Of a stretch of 58,264 bases of DNA, positions 35,779-43,929 are shown piece by piece. Origin of the DNA: Acidobacteriota bacterium. GTDB taxonomy: Bacteria; Acidobacteriota; Vicinamibacteria; Marinacidobacterales; Marinacidobacteraceae. Positions within the stretch are counted from its first letter, which is position 1; the number at the start of each line of letters is the position of its first letter. The notes under the pieces are model-generated. The model was given only the letters and a program-made list of their open reading frames with translations, made no database searches and had not been told where the DNA came from. The position numbers and the translations under genes are program-made. Where the stretch lies: contig JAJDUD010000011.1 of the NCBI GenBank assembly GCA_022826825.1, positions 1-58,264 on the forward strand, read 5' to 3'.

Positions 35779-37020
35779 CTAACGGGCGCTGACGTCGTAG
35801 GCGACCAGGACGTCCTGGTCGCGGAGATACAGGAGGCCGTTCGCCACCACCGGATGGCTCCAGGTGTTCTCCCCGGAGCGGTCCCGCTGCCGGAGGTCGA
35901 AGCGGCCGCGCTGCTCGTAGCCGGCGCGGGACGGTTCCACGAGGGCCACGTCCCCGCGTTCGCTGAACACGTAGAGCCGGTTGTCGGCAAACGTCAGCGA
36001 TCCCTTGCGAATGGAACGGTCGCGCCAGAAGAGCGCGCCGGTCTCGATGTCGAGCGCGCTGAAGATGGACCCGGAGAAGCCGTAGAGCACCCCTTCATGG
36101 AGCACCGGGGTGGAGTGATGGGCCCGCATGTTCCGGGTGAAGTACTTCTCGGTGGCCGTCACCCCGCCGGCGCCATCGGCCTGTAGCTCCAGCAGGGCGC
36201 CGCCCGTGCCGTAGTCCGAAGACAGGAAGACCTCCGCGATGTTCCCGCGGTTCGAGACCAGGATCGGCGTCGCGATGTTGGCGGTCCGGTTCGAGGCGCG
36301 GTGGTAGCTCCAGAGCAAGGCGCCGTCGTCCGCGCGGATGCCCGCGGCGCGCTCGCCGCTGAAGTAAACGATGTGCGGCGCTCCCGCGAGGTCCACCGGC
36401 AGCGGTGACGAGTAGCCGGCTTCGTCGCCTCCGGTTCCCCACAGGAAATCGCCGGTCCCGCGGTCGAAGGCGGCGAACCCAACCTGCCGGCTGCCGGGCG
36501 AGACCAGCACCCGGTCGCCGAGCACGAGCGGTGATTCGCTGATGCCCCAACTGATGTTTCGCCCCCGGAAGCGCTCGAGGAGGTTGAGGGTCCAGAGGAT
36601 CTCGCCGCCGGCGGCGTCGAGGGCAGTGAGCTGCCCCCGGGCGCCGAGGGCGTACACCGTCCCGTCCACCACCGTGGGGACGCCGCGGGGGCCGTCACCC
36701 CGGCCGTCCCGATAGGCCTCGGCGTGCGGAGTCGCCCAGAGCTGGGCCCCGGTTGCGGCATCCAGGGTGATCACCCATTCCTGACGCGAGTACATGCCCT
36801 GGGTGTGGATGCGGCCGTCGGCCACCGCGACGGTCGAGTAGCCGGCGCCGAGGCCGTCCGCCCGGAAGATGAGCGGCGGGCCGCCGTCGGGCCAGCTCTG
36901 CCGGAGCCCCGTCTCGAGCGAGATGCCGTCCCGGTTCGGCCCCCGCCACTGCGGCCAGTCTTCGTCGGCGGTAGCGGATCCCGGGAGGAGTAGCAGGGCG
37001 GCGAGAGCGGCGAACCTCAC
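35779..37020 (-). CDS. Exported PQQ-like beta-propeller protein
   Basis: The protein has 413 residues from GTG 37018-37020 (GTGA overlap with the upstream gene). A signal peptide (MRFAALAALLLLPGSATADE) precedes the hallmark DWPQWRGPNRDGISLE of PQQ-like/quinoprotein propellers. Propeller repeats follow with typical W motifs: VITLDAATGAQLWAT, LTALDAAGGEILWTL, FAAFDRGTGDFLWGT, GIRADDGALLWSYHR and FSALDIETGALFWRD. No PQQ-binding catalytic set is seen, so it is likely a binding scaffold related to BamB-like proteins rather than a dehydrogenase. Cotranscribed with the beta-lactamase-like gene. Confidence 0.87.
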   Translation of the reverse strand: MRFAALAALLLLPGSATADEDWPQWRGPNRDGISLETGLRQSWPDGGPPLIFRADGLGAGYSTVAVADGRIHTQGMYSRQEWVITLDAATGAQLWATPHAEAYRDGRGDGPRGVPTVVDGTVYALGARGQLTALDAAGGEILWTLNLLERFRGRNISWGISESPLVLGDRVLVSPGSRQVGFAAFDRGTGDFLWGTGGDEAGYSSPLPVDLAGAPHIVYFSGERAAGIRADDGALLWSYHRASNRTANIATPILVSNRGNIAEVFLSSDYGTGGALLELQADGAGGVTATEKYFTRNMRAHHSTPVLHEGVLYGFSGSIFSALDIETGALFWRDRSIRKGSLTFADNRLYVFSERGDVALVEPSRAGYEQRGRFDLRQRDRSGENTWSHPVVANGLLYLRDQDVLVAYDVSAR

Positions 37021-38039
37021 TCGGAAGCCTCCCGGCTGCCCAGCCACTGGCGGGCGGCGGGAAGCGCGGCCGCCCGGAGTTCTTCGAGATGGTCCTGGAG
37101 CCGGCGTCCGGCGTCGCCGGACTCCAGATCGCCCGGCGCGACGCTCTCTGGTCCGGGAACCTCGGCCATGAAGGCGTAAACGAGTTCCCGGCCGGCAGGT
37201 TCCCCGGGGACCGCGTAGTACCCCGAGAGCACGCGGGTGATGGGGTTCGAGTTGAGCGAGCCGCCCTTGTAGAAGTGGCGTCCGTCCCCGGTGTCCTCGA
37301 GGAAGAGGATGTCCCGCATCGCCGCGTGGGTCTCGGGCGAGACCCCGGGGACGTCGCCCCGGGCGATGGCGGCGAGGACGGCGGCGAGCGAGCCCGCGGT
37401 GGCGGTGTTGTCGCCGGTCACGTCGCGCGCGGCCAGCATGTAGCGGCGCGAGTCGATGCCCGCGAAATCCGGGTGGCGGGCCTGGATGCGGGCGGTCAGT
37501 TCCGGCGGCCCGCCGAGAAAGGCGGTGACCAGGTTCGCCGCCGCGTTGTAGACGGGGTTCGAGACGCCGGTCCCCCGGATCATGTGGCGTCCCACGGTCC
37601 GCGCGGTGGCGGTCTCGAGGTGCTCCTTGATCTCGGTCTGCGTGTCCGCGTCGAAGTGGACGATGGCGGGATGTTCCGGGTTGCCGACGACGTCCACCGC
37701 CCCCGGGACGGGCTCGTCGAGCGTGTCGGCGCGGTCCGCGAAGAACTCGACCAGGTAGGCGGTCTTGATGGAACTGGCGGCGGGGCGGGGGGTGTCGGGG
37801 GACTCCTCGTAGAGGGTTTCGCCGTCCGCCGTGCCGATCCAGATGCTGCGGCCGAGGTCGGTGAACGCCGAGTCGTCGACGCTGCCGAGGGCGGTGGCGA
37901 TCGCTTGGCGTCCGTCGGGGGAAGCGGGCGCCGGAGCGGCCCCGTTGCACCCGGCGGCCCACGCCGGGACCAGCGCCAGCCCGGCCGCGAGGGGAATGAA
38001 CGCGGTCAGGGTGTTCCGAAGCAGGGCCCGCATGGACAT
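37017..38039 (-). CDS. Serine beta-lactamase/penicillin-binding-like hydrolase, exported
   Basis: The product has 340 residues if started at ATG 38039 (MSMRALLRNT); an ATG at 38048 is equally possible. A signal peptide with a lipobox-like GLALVPAWAAGC follows. The class A-type motifs are SxxK in AASSIKTAYLVEF, a possible SxN-like VSNPVYNAA, and KGG in HFYKGGSLNSNPI (the KTG-box position). Relatives include class A beta-lactamases and D-Ala-D-Ala peptidases; KGG for KTG and no clear ExxLN loop make true lactamase activity uncertain. The following propeller gene overlaps by 4 bp. Confidence 0.75.
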   Translation of the reverse strand: MSMRALLRNTLTAFIPLAAGLALVPAWAAGCNGAAPAPASPDGRQAIATALGSVDDSAFTDLGRSIWIGTADGETLYEESPDTPRPAASSIKTAYLVEFFADRADTLDEPVPGAVDVVGNPEHPAIVHFDADTQTEIKEHLETATARTVGRHMIRGTGVSNPVYNAAANLVTAFLGGPPELTARIQARHPDFAGIDSRRYMLAARDVTGDNTATAGSLAAVLAAIARGDVPGVSPETHAAMRDILFLEDTGDGRHFYKGGSLNSNPITRVLSGYYAVPGEPAGRELVYAFMAEVPGPESVAPGDLESGDAGRRLQDHLEELRAAALPAARQWLGSREASE

Positions 38040-38070
38040 GGTGAGCATATTCCGTGTTGAATGAACCGTC

Positions 38071-38889
38071 ATGTGGGTAACCCGGCCGCTCGCGCGGGAC
38101 TTCGATCCGGACCGGATCAAGGACCCCGAACGCTCGGGGGCGGTGGACTGGGCGCTCTTCAACGCCAACTTCGAACGGTTCCTGAACACCCCCTGGTGGC
38201 GAGTCAACCAGGGACATCGCGGGCCGGCGTGGCTGCGTCCCCTGCGTCTCGGCATCGCCTGCGCGCAGCGGCAGCAGGACGCGATCCATGACTTCGCGGG
38301 CAAGGCGGCGGCGCTCGCCCGGCTGCGCGTTCCACCCGACCCCAGCATCGTGTTCTTCGGCGCCGAGGCGGGATGGGAGGCGGCGATCCTGCAGGCGCTC
38401 TTCGGAGCGGGCGGCCAAGTCGTGCTGATCGACGAGGATCCGGCCGCGTACGACCGCTTCCTCCGCGCGCCGCGGAGCGTTCGCGTTCGGGCCCCGCGGG
38501 GTTCCGGCCGGCGCGAACTCCTCGTGAAGCGCGATCCTGACCGCTGGCGCTACCTGCGGAAGAACTTCTTCGACGTGGCGCCCGAGGGCCGTTTCGACGT
38601 CGGCATCGACTGGGGCCTGATCGAGCACTTCGACGCCCCGGGAAAGCGGCGACTCATGGTTCACTTCCGGAAGTTCCTCAGGCCGGGGGGACTCCAGATC
38701 TGTAGCTGTCCCCGGGACCGGATGGCGGTTCGCCTCTTCTACCGCGCGTTCGCCGACGAGTTGAACGCGGGCTACCGGGAGCTGATGACGCTCACGGAAC
38801 TGGTCGAGCGCATCGAGGGGGCAGGGGGCGTAGTGGAGAGCCAGCTCACCCTGCCGGCGCACAACATCGCGGCGTACCGCATCGCGTAA
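38071..38889 (+). CDS. SAM-dependent methyltransferase-like protein
   Basis: The product has 272 residues. A glycine-rich loop modified from the usual motif I is IVFFGAEAGWEAAILQALFG, followed by VVLIDEDPAAYDRFL (acidic ribose-binding position), GIDWGLIEHFDAPGKRRLMV and FRKFLRPGGLQICSCPRD. The set fits a class I methyltransferase core, somewhat divergent (GAEAGW in place of GxGxG). N-terminal ~75 residues are not part of the fold. The substrate is unknown. It is divergent from the beta-lactamase-like gene with a 31-bp gap. Confidence 0.75.
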   Translation: MWVTRPLARDFDPDRIKDPERSGAVDWALFNANFERFLNTPWWRVNQGHRGPAWLRPLRLGIACAQRQQDAIHDFAGKAAALARLRVPPDPSIVFFGAEAGWEAAILQALFGAGGQVVLIDEDPAAYDRFLRAPRSVRVRAPRGSGRRELLVKRDPDRWRYLRKNFFDVAPEGRFDVGIDWGLIEHFDAPGKRRLMVHFRKFLRPGGLQICSCPRDRMAVRLFYRAFADELNAGYRELMTLTELVERIEGAGGVVESQLTLPAHNIAAYRIA

Positions 38890-38894
38890 GAGCG

Positions 38895-39030
38895 TCTCGG
38901 AGCGCCGGCCTCTGGCCGGCATCGCGGCCCCCAAGGGCCGCGAAGAGCCAGATTCCACCCGCCCTCACGGCGCGTACGGCTTGGAACGCCGACCTCCGGT
39001 CGGCACCGCTGCGCGGAGCGCAGCGAAGGC
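38895..39030. repeat. Two REP-like elements
   Basis: The first is GGAGCGCCGGCCTCTGGCCGG plus GCGGCCCCCAAGGGCCGC (38898-38943). The second is GGCTTGGAACGCC, GACCTCCGGTCGGC and GCTGCGCGGAGCGCAGC (38979-39024). Confidence 0.8.
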
Positions 39031-39058
39031 GCGTGCCGCCGTCGGGCCGGGGGCAACT

Positions 39059-39165
39059 CCGGTCGATAACGGTGTTCTGCGGGCGGGGGTCCGGTCGATA
39101 ACGCCGGTCTGCGGAGGGGGGTCCGGTCGATATCGCCAGCCGGTGGGAGGGGGTCCGGTCAATGT
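39059..39165. repeat. Tandem 32-bp repeat array (left copy)
   Basis: Three exact-length 32-bp units start at 39059, 39091 and 39123, each opening CCGGTCGATA and ending GGGGGT, followed by a partial unit (CCGGTCAATG) at 39155. The same unit recurs at 40690-40732, on the far side of the abrB remnant and the GIY-YIG/TonB gene. The remnant gene's stop codon lies in the last unit. Confidence 0.9.
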
Positions 39166-39387
39166 CGTCCGTCGGCGTCAGCGCGATTCATCTCCTCGAT
39201 CGGCACGGTCGGCCCGCTGTACCGGAAGAAGTTCCTGAGATGGACGACCGAGCGCATGGGACGCAACTCGGCGACACCCCCCCTTGATCGTGTAGCTGAC
39301 GCGAGCTCCAGCGCGAAGGCCGAGCGCGTCGCGCACGGCCTTGGGGATCGTCGTCTGCCCGCGGGTGGTCATCGTGGATGTGATCAT
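39159..39387 (-). pseudogene. AbrB/PrlF-type antitoxin with a frameshift in a G7 run
   Basis: The frame starts MITSTMTTRGQTTIPKAVRD and ALGLRAGARVSYTIKGG, a clear SpoVT/AbrB domain. At a run of seven C (39277-39283, G7 on the coding strand) the frame is lost. Removing one G restores the family sequence: VAELRPMRSVVHLRNFF, RYSGPTVPIEEMNRADADG, stopping at 39159. The toxin gene that normally follows is absent; repeat DNA follows instead. It is either a pseudogene, a phase-variable gene or a sequencing error. Confidence 0.75.
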
Positions 39388-39565
39388 GGCGAAACGTCCT
39401 CTGCCCTAGATCCCACTCCTGGTCCTTGTTGAGGTGTCTGGCGCGAGGCGAGACGGCCTGGAACACCGCTCTGGTCGGCATGAAGGGGGCAAGCGCCGCG
39501 ACGGCGCCCTCCGGAGGGGCTGCGATAATCCTATTTCCCAGCGCGGACGGAGATGGTGTAGAGGA

Positions 39566-40642
39566 ATGGTCAGTTGGAAGGAGTACTACGCGGGCCTGGG
39601 CGGTTATTTCCGGCGCGAGGACGCCGAGGAGTGGAAAGAGTGGGACCATGGGGTCGAGCGGTTCTATGTCTACATTCTGGAAATCGATCGCCCGCCGGGC
39701 CGGTATGTGGGGCAGACAAAGAACCCGCGGCGACGGCTGAGGGCTCACGCGGACGGCGCCGTAAAGACGACGGCCGGCGCGGCCGTTGAGGTGGTGTACG
39801 TCGTAGAGGTCGCGACGCGTGAGGAGGCGGTGAGGTACGAGTGGTTTCTGAAGCGGATGCACGCGGAGTGTCCGGAGATGGTGGGGCGGTTCATCGGCCA
39901 GGTGGGCAAGGAGACCCGGAGGGTTCTGGCACGTTCAGGGGTTCCGAAAGGGCTCAGGCGGTGGAAGCGGGATGGGTCGGAGGAAGGGATCGAGGATCCG
40001 GTCGCCAGTGGCCGCCGGTGGGGCAGGAGCGGGCGAGCCGTCAGGTGGATGATGGCCGGGTTCGTGGGGTTGTCCGTGATCTGGCTGTTCGCGGCGGATC
40101 TCTTCGAGGAGGGGCGACGCGGCAATGAGGCGGAGTCGGAACCGGTCGTGTTGGAGACGGTGGAGACGCAGGATGACCGGGAGCCCGAGGGAGTGCCGGT
40201 GGAGGATTCCGCCGTCACCCGGCGTCTCGGCCAGACGGAAGAAGAAGCGGGAGGGCTCGGCGGGGGACGTCGTGCGGGCGACCTGGCACTTCAGGGTGGC
40301 GGGATTGACGGCGGTAATGAGCGGTCCGGCGGGGTGGCGCCATCGGTCCAGGCCGGGCCGGCGCGCGTAGGGGGGGAGGTGCGGGAGGCGACTCGTACCA
40401 CGTATGTTGAGCCGGTCTATCCGGAGATCGCGAAGCGGGCGGGAGTCTCGGGAGCGGTGATCCTCGAGGCGGTCATCGACCCGGACGGCAACGTGACGGA
40501 CGTCAACGTGCTTCGTTCGATTCCGCTGCTCGACGAGGCGGCGATGGATGCCGTACGGCAGTGGAAGTACCAGCCCACGCTGCTCAACGGAGTTCCGGTC
40601 CCCGTCGTCATGACGGTGACGGTGAACTTTGGCCGCACTTGA
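39566..40642 (+). CDS. GIY-YIG nuclease domain – TM helix – TonB C-terminal domain fusion
   Basis: The protein has 358 residues. Residues ~31-100 form a GIY-YIG nuclease: FYVYILEI for the first motif, RYVGQTKNPRRRLRAH for YIG plus the catalytic Arg, and the metal-binding Glu92 in RYEWFLKRM. Residues 161-178 (WMMAGFVGLSVIWLFAAD) form one membrane helix with Arg-rich flank on the N-side, so the nuclease faces the cytoplasm. A linker rich in Glu and Gly (180-270) leads to a periplasmic TonB domain (281-356): YVEPVYPEIAKRAGVSGAVI, EAVIDPDGNVTDVNVLRSIP, RQWKYQPTLLNGVPVP. The start ATG 39566 lies close to a GAGG; an upstream start is possible. Both halves are individually well known; I know of no described protein combining them. 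Confidence 0.85.
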   Translation: MVSWKEYYAGLGGYFRREDAEEWKEWDHGVERFYVYILEIDRPPGRYVGQTKNPRRRLRAHADGAVKTTAGAAVEVVYVVEVATREEAVRYEWFLKRMHAECPEMVGRFIGQVGKETRRVLARSGVPKGLRRWKRDGSEEGIEDPVASGRRWGRSGRAVRWMMAGFVGLSVIWLFAADLFEEGRRGNEAESEPVVLETVETQDDREPEGVPVEDSAVTRRLGQTEEEAGGLGGGRRAGDLALQGGGIDGGNERSGGVAPSVQAGPARVGGEVREATRTTYVEPVYPEIAKRAGVSGAVILEAVIDPDGNVTDVNVLRSIPLLDEAAMDAVRQWKYQPTLLNGVPVPVVMTVTVNFGRT

Positions 40643-40689
40643 GGGGTGGGGCCGGGATTGCGCGCCCGACGTGTTGTCGGGGGGAAGCT

Positions 40690-40732
40690 CCGGTCGATAA
40701 CCCCGGTCGGTGCGAGGAGGTCCGGTCGAGAG
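40690..40732. repeat. 32-bp repeat (right copy)
   Basis: One full unit (40690-40721, CCGGTCGATA ... GAGGAGGT) and the start of a second (CCGGTCGAGAG) match the array at 39059-39165. The flanking bases also agree (GTCGGGGGGAAGCT against GTCGGGCCGGGGGCAACT). The 40643-40906 interval holds no gene. Confidence 0.85.
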
Positions 40733-40906
40733 ACACGAGCTCTCACGCAGTTGGGAGACACCTACCTTTACGCACCGGTGCTCCTCGATAGGAGGCCAGC
40801 TTCGGGTCAGGGCGCGGCCCGGCGGAGGGAGCGGATCGATCCTACGGCTCCACCGCCCCGGGCGCGCCCGCCTCCGGTGGGAGCCATTGGCGCGCCAGGG
40901 GCACCG

Positions 40907-42910
40907 CTATCGCAACGCGTCGATTCGAATAGCCGTCTGGCGCGCGTATCCGGCTTCGTAGAACCCCTCGCGCCGGTATTGGATCAGGCCGTCCGGGTCC
41001 AGGAAGAAGGTTGTGGGATAGGCGAGGACCGCGAAGTCGATGGCCTTGGCTTCGTCGTCGAAGAGGACCGGGAAGGTGTAGTTGTTTTCCGAAAGCAACG
41101 CGTCCACTTCCTCGCGGGAGGAGCCCGCCGTCGCGACGGTGAGGAACACGACCGCGTCGTCGTCTTCGTATTTCTCCAACAGCCTCGTGAAATGTGGGAG
41201 TTCGGCGAGGCTGTACCCGCACCAGGAAGCCCAGAACTTGAGAACGACGACCTTGCCCGACAGATCGCCGAGCGCCCACTCGTCGCCGTTCTGATCGGAC
41301 AGGGCGAGGCCGGGAGGCTCGAGTTCGAGACGCTCGCCGAGGACCTGTGCTTCCAGTTCCGCCTGGACGATGGGTTGCCGCACCGCCAGCCGTTCGTCGA
41401 CGGCCCCGACCGTCAGTCCGGCGGTCGCAGCGGCCTCATCCGCGGCCCGGCGCCAATCCCCACCGTGGGCGAGCGCTTCCACCAGCATGTCGAGCCCCCG
41501 CTCGGGCTGGCCGGTGCGCACGAGGTGGCGCCCGAACTCTGCGAGCGTCTGGCTACCCGGGAAATCGGTCGCAAGTTCCTCGAACAGCTGACCCGCCGCC
41601 TCAGTTTCGCCCATCTGTGCCAATGCGCGAGCTTGCAGCACGCGTGCGGAAACGATCCGGGACTGCCTGGAACGCTCCCGGGCCTCGCCCCGATCTCCGG
41701 GATACAGGTAGCCGGGGCGGTCGGTACGCAGCGCCTTTTCCAGCGTGACGGTCTCTTTCAGGACCCGCTGGGGTTCGATTCCGTAATCGAGCAGACGGCT
41801 CAACGACGAGAGGCGTCCCCCAGTCCGCCAGGCGACTTGGTCCATGACGGCTCCAAAGAGGGATTCGGCGTAGTCCGGTGCGAGTCCTGGTCTCGGTGGC
41901 TCGGCCGCCGTGGAGATGGGGTGGTTGCCCTGTGTCGACTCCTCGGCCATGGATTGAGCCGCGAGCGCCGTAACAAGCGACACCCGGCTGCGGACCCACG
42001 CGGCGCGCCGGCTCAGCGTCGCCGCGTTCATTCCCTTGCCGAGGATGTGCCACATCTCGTCCATCGACTCCGCGGGCAACGGACCGCTACGGAGGATCCG
42101 AAGGAGAGTCTGAAATTCGGAAACCAGATTCCAATAGCGCAGGCTCTCGCCGAGGACCCCGCGGTCCGGGGCCGCCAGCAGCCGCGAGAGCCAGAAGTCC
42201 GCCTCCGGGCGAAATCCCAGGAAGTCGTAGCCCTTGGCCAGCCGGTAGAGGATCGGCGCCGGCACCTCGGGGATGTCCCGGTGCCGGGCCGCCAGGTCGT
42301 CAAGCTCCTTCCGCATCGCGTCCTTCAGCGTCTGGCCACGGTCATCCTCTTCCCGATTCGCCACCTCCACCTGAGCCGCGTTGAGGTAATGGAGGAATAC
42401 CGGGTTGTCCGCCTCCGCTTCACGACGGTTCATCAGGGCGGCGCCATAGACCTCTAGCCGTCCGAGATCGGCTGCCGCGCCCTCGGCGCTGTCATACACG
42501 CCCGGTCGCCGGCTTCCGCTGCGTAACGCGTCCGGAAGGACTTGCAACAGCTTCTCCCAATACCTGCGATCCATCTCGAAGGTGCCTGCCGAGCGCAGCG
42601 CATGGACGTAGCCATCCCACGCTGGCGCGTCCGTCGGCTCCAGTACGAGAACGCGCTCCCAAGCCTCCGCCGCCCTCGTATGAAGGTCGAAATAGGAGGC
42701 CAGCAGGGCGTACTGGCGATGCGCCTCCGCATCTTCAGGCTTGGTAGTCCGGGCCGCATGGAAGCGTTGCATCGCGCGCTCGAGGTGGATCGCCTCGAGA
42801 TCGGCGGCAGCGCCGGCCATGAGTTCGGGATGGGCGCGGCGCTCGCTGCACGTGGACAGGAGTGCGATGATCGCGAGCGTGGAGACGAGCAAGAATGGAA
42901 AGCGTCTCAA
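40907..42910 (-). CDS. TPR plus TlpA-like thioredoxin lipoprotein with CGYS active site
   Basis: The product has 667 residues from TTG 42908-42910 (MRRFPFLLVSTLAIIALLST then Cys21), a lipoprotein signal; GAGG sits eight bases upstream. The body (30-530) is helical with TPR-like repeats: LERAMQRFHAARTTKPEDAE, RAAEAWERVLVLEPTDAPAW, QARALAQMGETEAAGQLFEE. The C-terminal ~140 residues form a TlpA/ResA-type thioredoxin domain (GDLSGKVVVLKFWASWCGYS; cis-Pro in AYPTTFFLDPDG). The second Cys of WCxxC is replaced by Ser567, so it cannot form the usual disulfide and probably works as a one-Cys peroxidase or binding module. It is divergent from the ankyrin lipoprotein gene. Confidence 0.85.
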   Translation of the reverse strand: MRRFPFLLVSTLAIIALLSTCSERRAHPELMAGAAADLEAIHLERAMQRFHAARTTKPEDAEAHRQYALLASYFDLHTRAAEAWERVLVLEPTDAPAWDGYVHALRSAGTFEMDRRYWEKLLQVLPDALRSGSRRPGVYDSAEGAAADLGRLEVYGAALMNRREAEADNPVFLHYLNAAQVEVANREEDDRGQTLKDAMRKELDDLAARHRDIPEVPAPILYRLAKGYDFLGFRPEADFWLSRLLAAPDRGVLGESLRYWNLVSEFQTLLRILRSGPLPAESMDEMWHILGKGMNAATLSRRAAWVRSRVSLVTALAAQSMAEESTQGNHPISTAAEPPRPGLAPDYAESLFGAVMDQVAWRTGGRLSSLSRLLDYGIEPQRVLKETVTLEKALRTDRPGYLYPGDRGEARERSRQSRIVSARVLQARALAQMGETEAAGQLFEELATDFPGSQTLAEFGRHLVRTGQPERGLDMLVEALAHGGDWRRAADEAAATAGLTVGAVDERLAVRQPIVQAELEAQVLGERLELEPPGLALSDQNGDEWALGDLSGKVVVLKFWASWCGYSLAELPHFTRLLEKYEDDDAVVFLTVATAGSSREEVDALLSENNYTFPVLFDDEAKAIDFAVLAYPTTFFLDPDGLIQYRREGFYEAGYARQTAIRIDALR

Positions 42911-43145
42911 TGGGATGGCCTCGCCGGGGACGACCACAGGACAACGCCCGCCAGACCGACGCCCCGCGAGGTCACAATCGTATGTAATCCCACGAAGGAA
43001 GCCGCTGGACGACGTCAGATGTGGATCTAGTGGCGGAGACTGCGCCCCTCGAGGCCCGCGCGGAGCGCCGTAGGCCACAGGACGGCCAACGGACGCTTCC
43101 GCACCGAATGTGAGGAATTCTCGCTCGCGTAGCAGGGGAGGACAC

Positions 43146-43883
43146 GTGAGTACAACGACCCCGTGGAACCGGTACGGGATCCACTGTGTGGGGTTGGCCA
43201 CATTGCTGCTGTCTGCCAACTCCTCTTGCGGACCAACCGATGACGAAGCCCTGAGCGTCGCAGAGGCTCCGTTGGACGACGGCTCCGCCGGGAGCGACGT
43301 TCCGCTGCGCGACCCGGCGGACGGGCTGTCGGACGACGACAGTCCGGCAGAATTGCTCGTGGAAGCGGCGCGAGCCGGCGACGCATATCGTGTGCGCGAA
43401 CTGCTCGCTGCCGGAGTGGCGGCGGATTCCGACAGTCAGGGATCCTTCGCCCTTCACCGGGCCGCCGCCAGCGGTTCAGTCGCCGTGCTCCGGTTGCTCG
43501 TGGACGCCGGAGCACACCTCGAGGCGCTGGACCAGCAAGGGCGGACGGCCCTGACCCAAGCCGCGTTCTACGGCAATTCGGAAGCGGTGGTGTTCCTGCT
43601 GAGCCAGGGCGCCAATCCGAACGCCCATGCCGAACCGACCAACCAGACGCCCCTGAGGGCGATCCTGAGCGGCTGGACGATGACCCTGTCGCGGCGGTCG
43701 CCGCTCCCTCGGAAGGACGAGGAACGCTTCGCGGCGGCCTGGGCGCTCATTGAGGCGGGAGCCGATCCACACTTCGGTCCCGGAGACCATCCACCGCCGG
43801 CCGTGCTGGCGGAAGCCCTCGGCGGCGAAATCGGGCGGCTCTTCGCCGGGGATCCGGCCGATCCGGTACAGCGCCCCCGCTGA
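43146..43883 (+). CDS. Exported ankyrin-repeat protein (probable lipoprotein)
   Basis: The product has 245 residues from GTG 43146 with GGGGAGG four to five bases upstream. The hydrophobic start (IHCVGLATLLLSANSSC) suggests a signal with Cys near 29. Ankyrin repeats occupy ~75-200: ELLVEAARAGDAYRVRELLA, ALHRAAASGSVAVLRLLVDA, TALTQAAFYGNSEAVVFLLS, NPNAHAEPTNQTPLRAI. It binds proteins, partner unknown. It is a close paralogue of the gene at 46415-47185, sharing the NPNAHAEP..QTPL....GW segment, on the other side of the ADOP permease. Confidence 0.8.
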   Translation: MSTTTPWNRYGIHCVGLATLLLSANSSCGPTDDEALSVAEAPLDDGSAGSDVPLRDPADGLSDDDSPAELLVEAARAGDAYRVRELLAAGVAADSDSQGSFALHRAAASGSVAVLRLLVDAGAHLEALDQQGRTALTQAAFYGNSEAVVFLLSQGANPNAHAEPTNQTPLRAILSGWTMTLSRRSPLPRKDEERFAAAWALIEAGADPHFGPGDHPPPAVLAEALGGEIGRLFAGDPADPVQRPR

Positions 43884-43929
43884 GCCGGACGCGCGAAAGC
43901 GTCCGCACCCACGCTGGGCGCCGCCCTTG

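Noticed and set aside
36000..37000. Minus-strand propeller gene considered as a PQQ alcohol dehydrogenase
   Set aside because: No Ca2+/PQQ ligands or Cys-Cys motif; only PQQ-like repeats and the WPQWRGPNRDG opening.
39059..39165. The 32-bp repeats as a CRISPR array
   Set aside because: Units are directly adjacent without spacers, and no cas genes are near. No CRISPR array is seen anywhere in the window.
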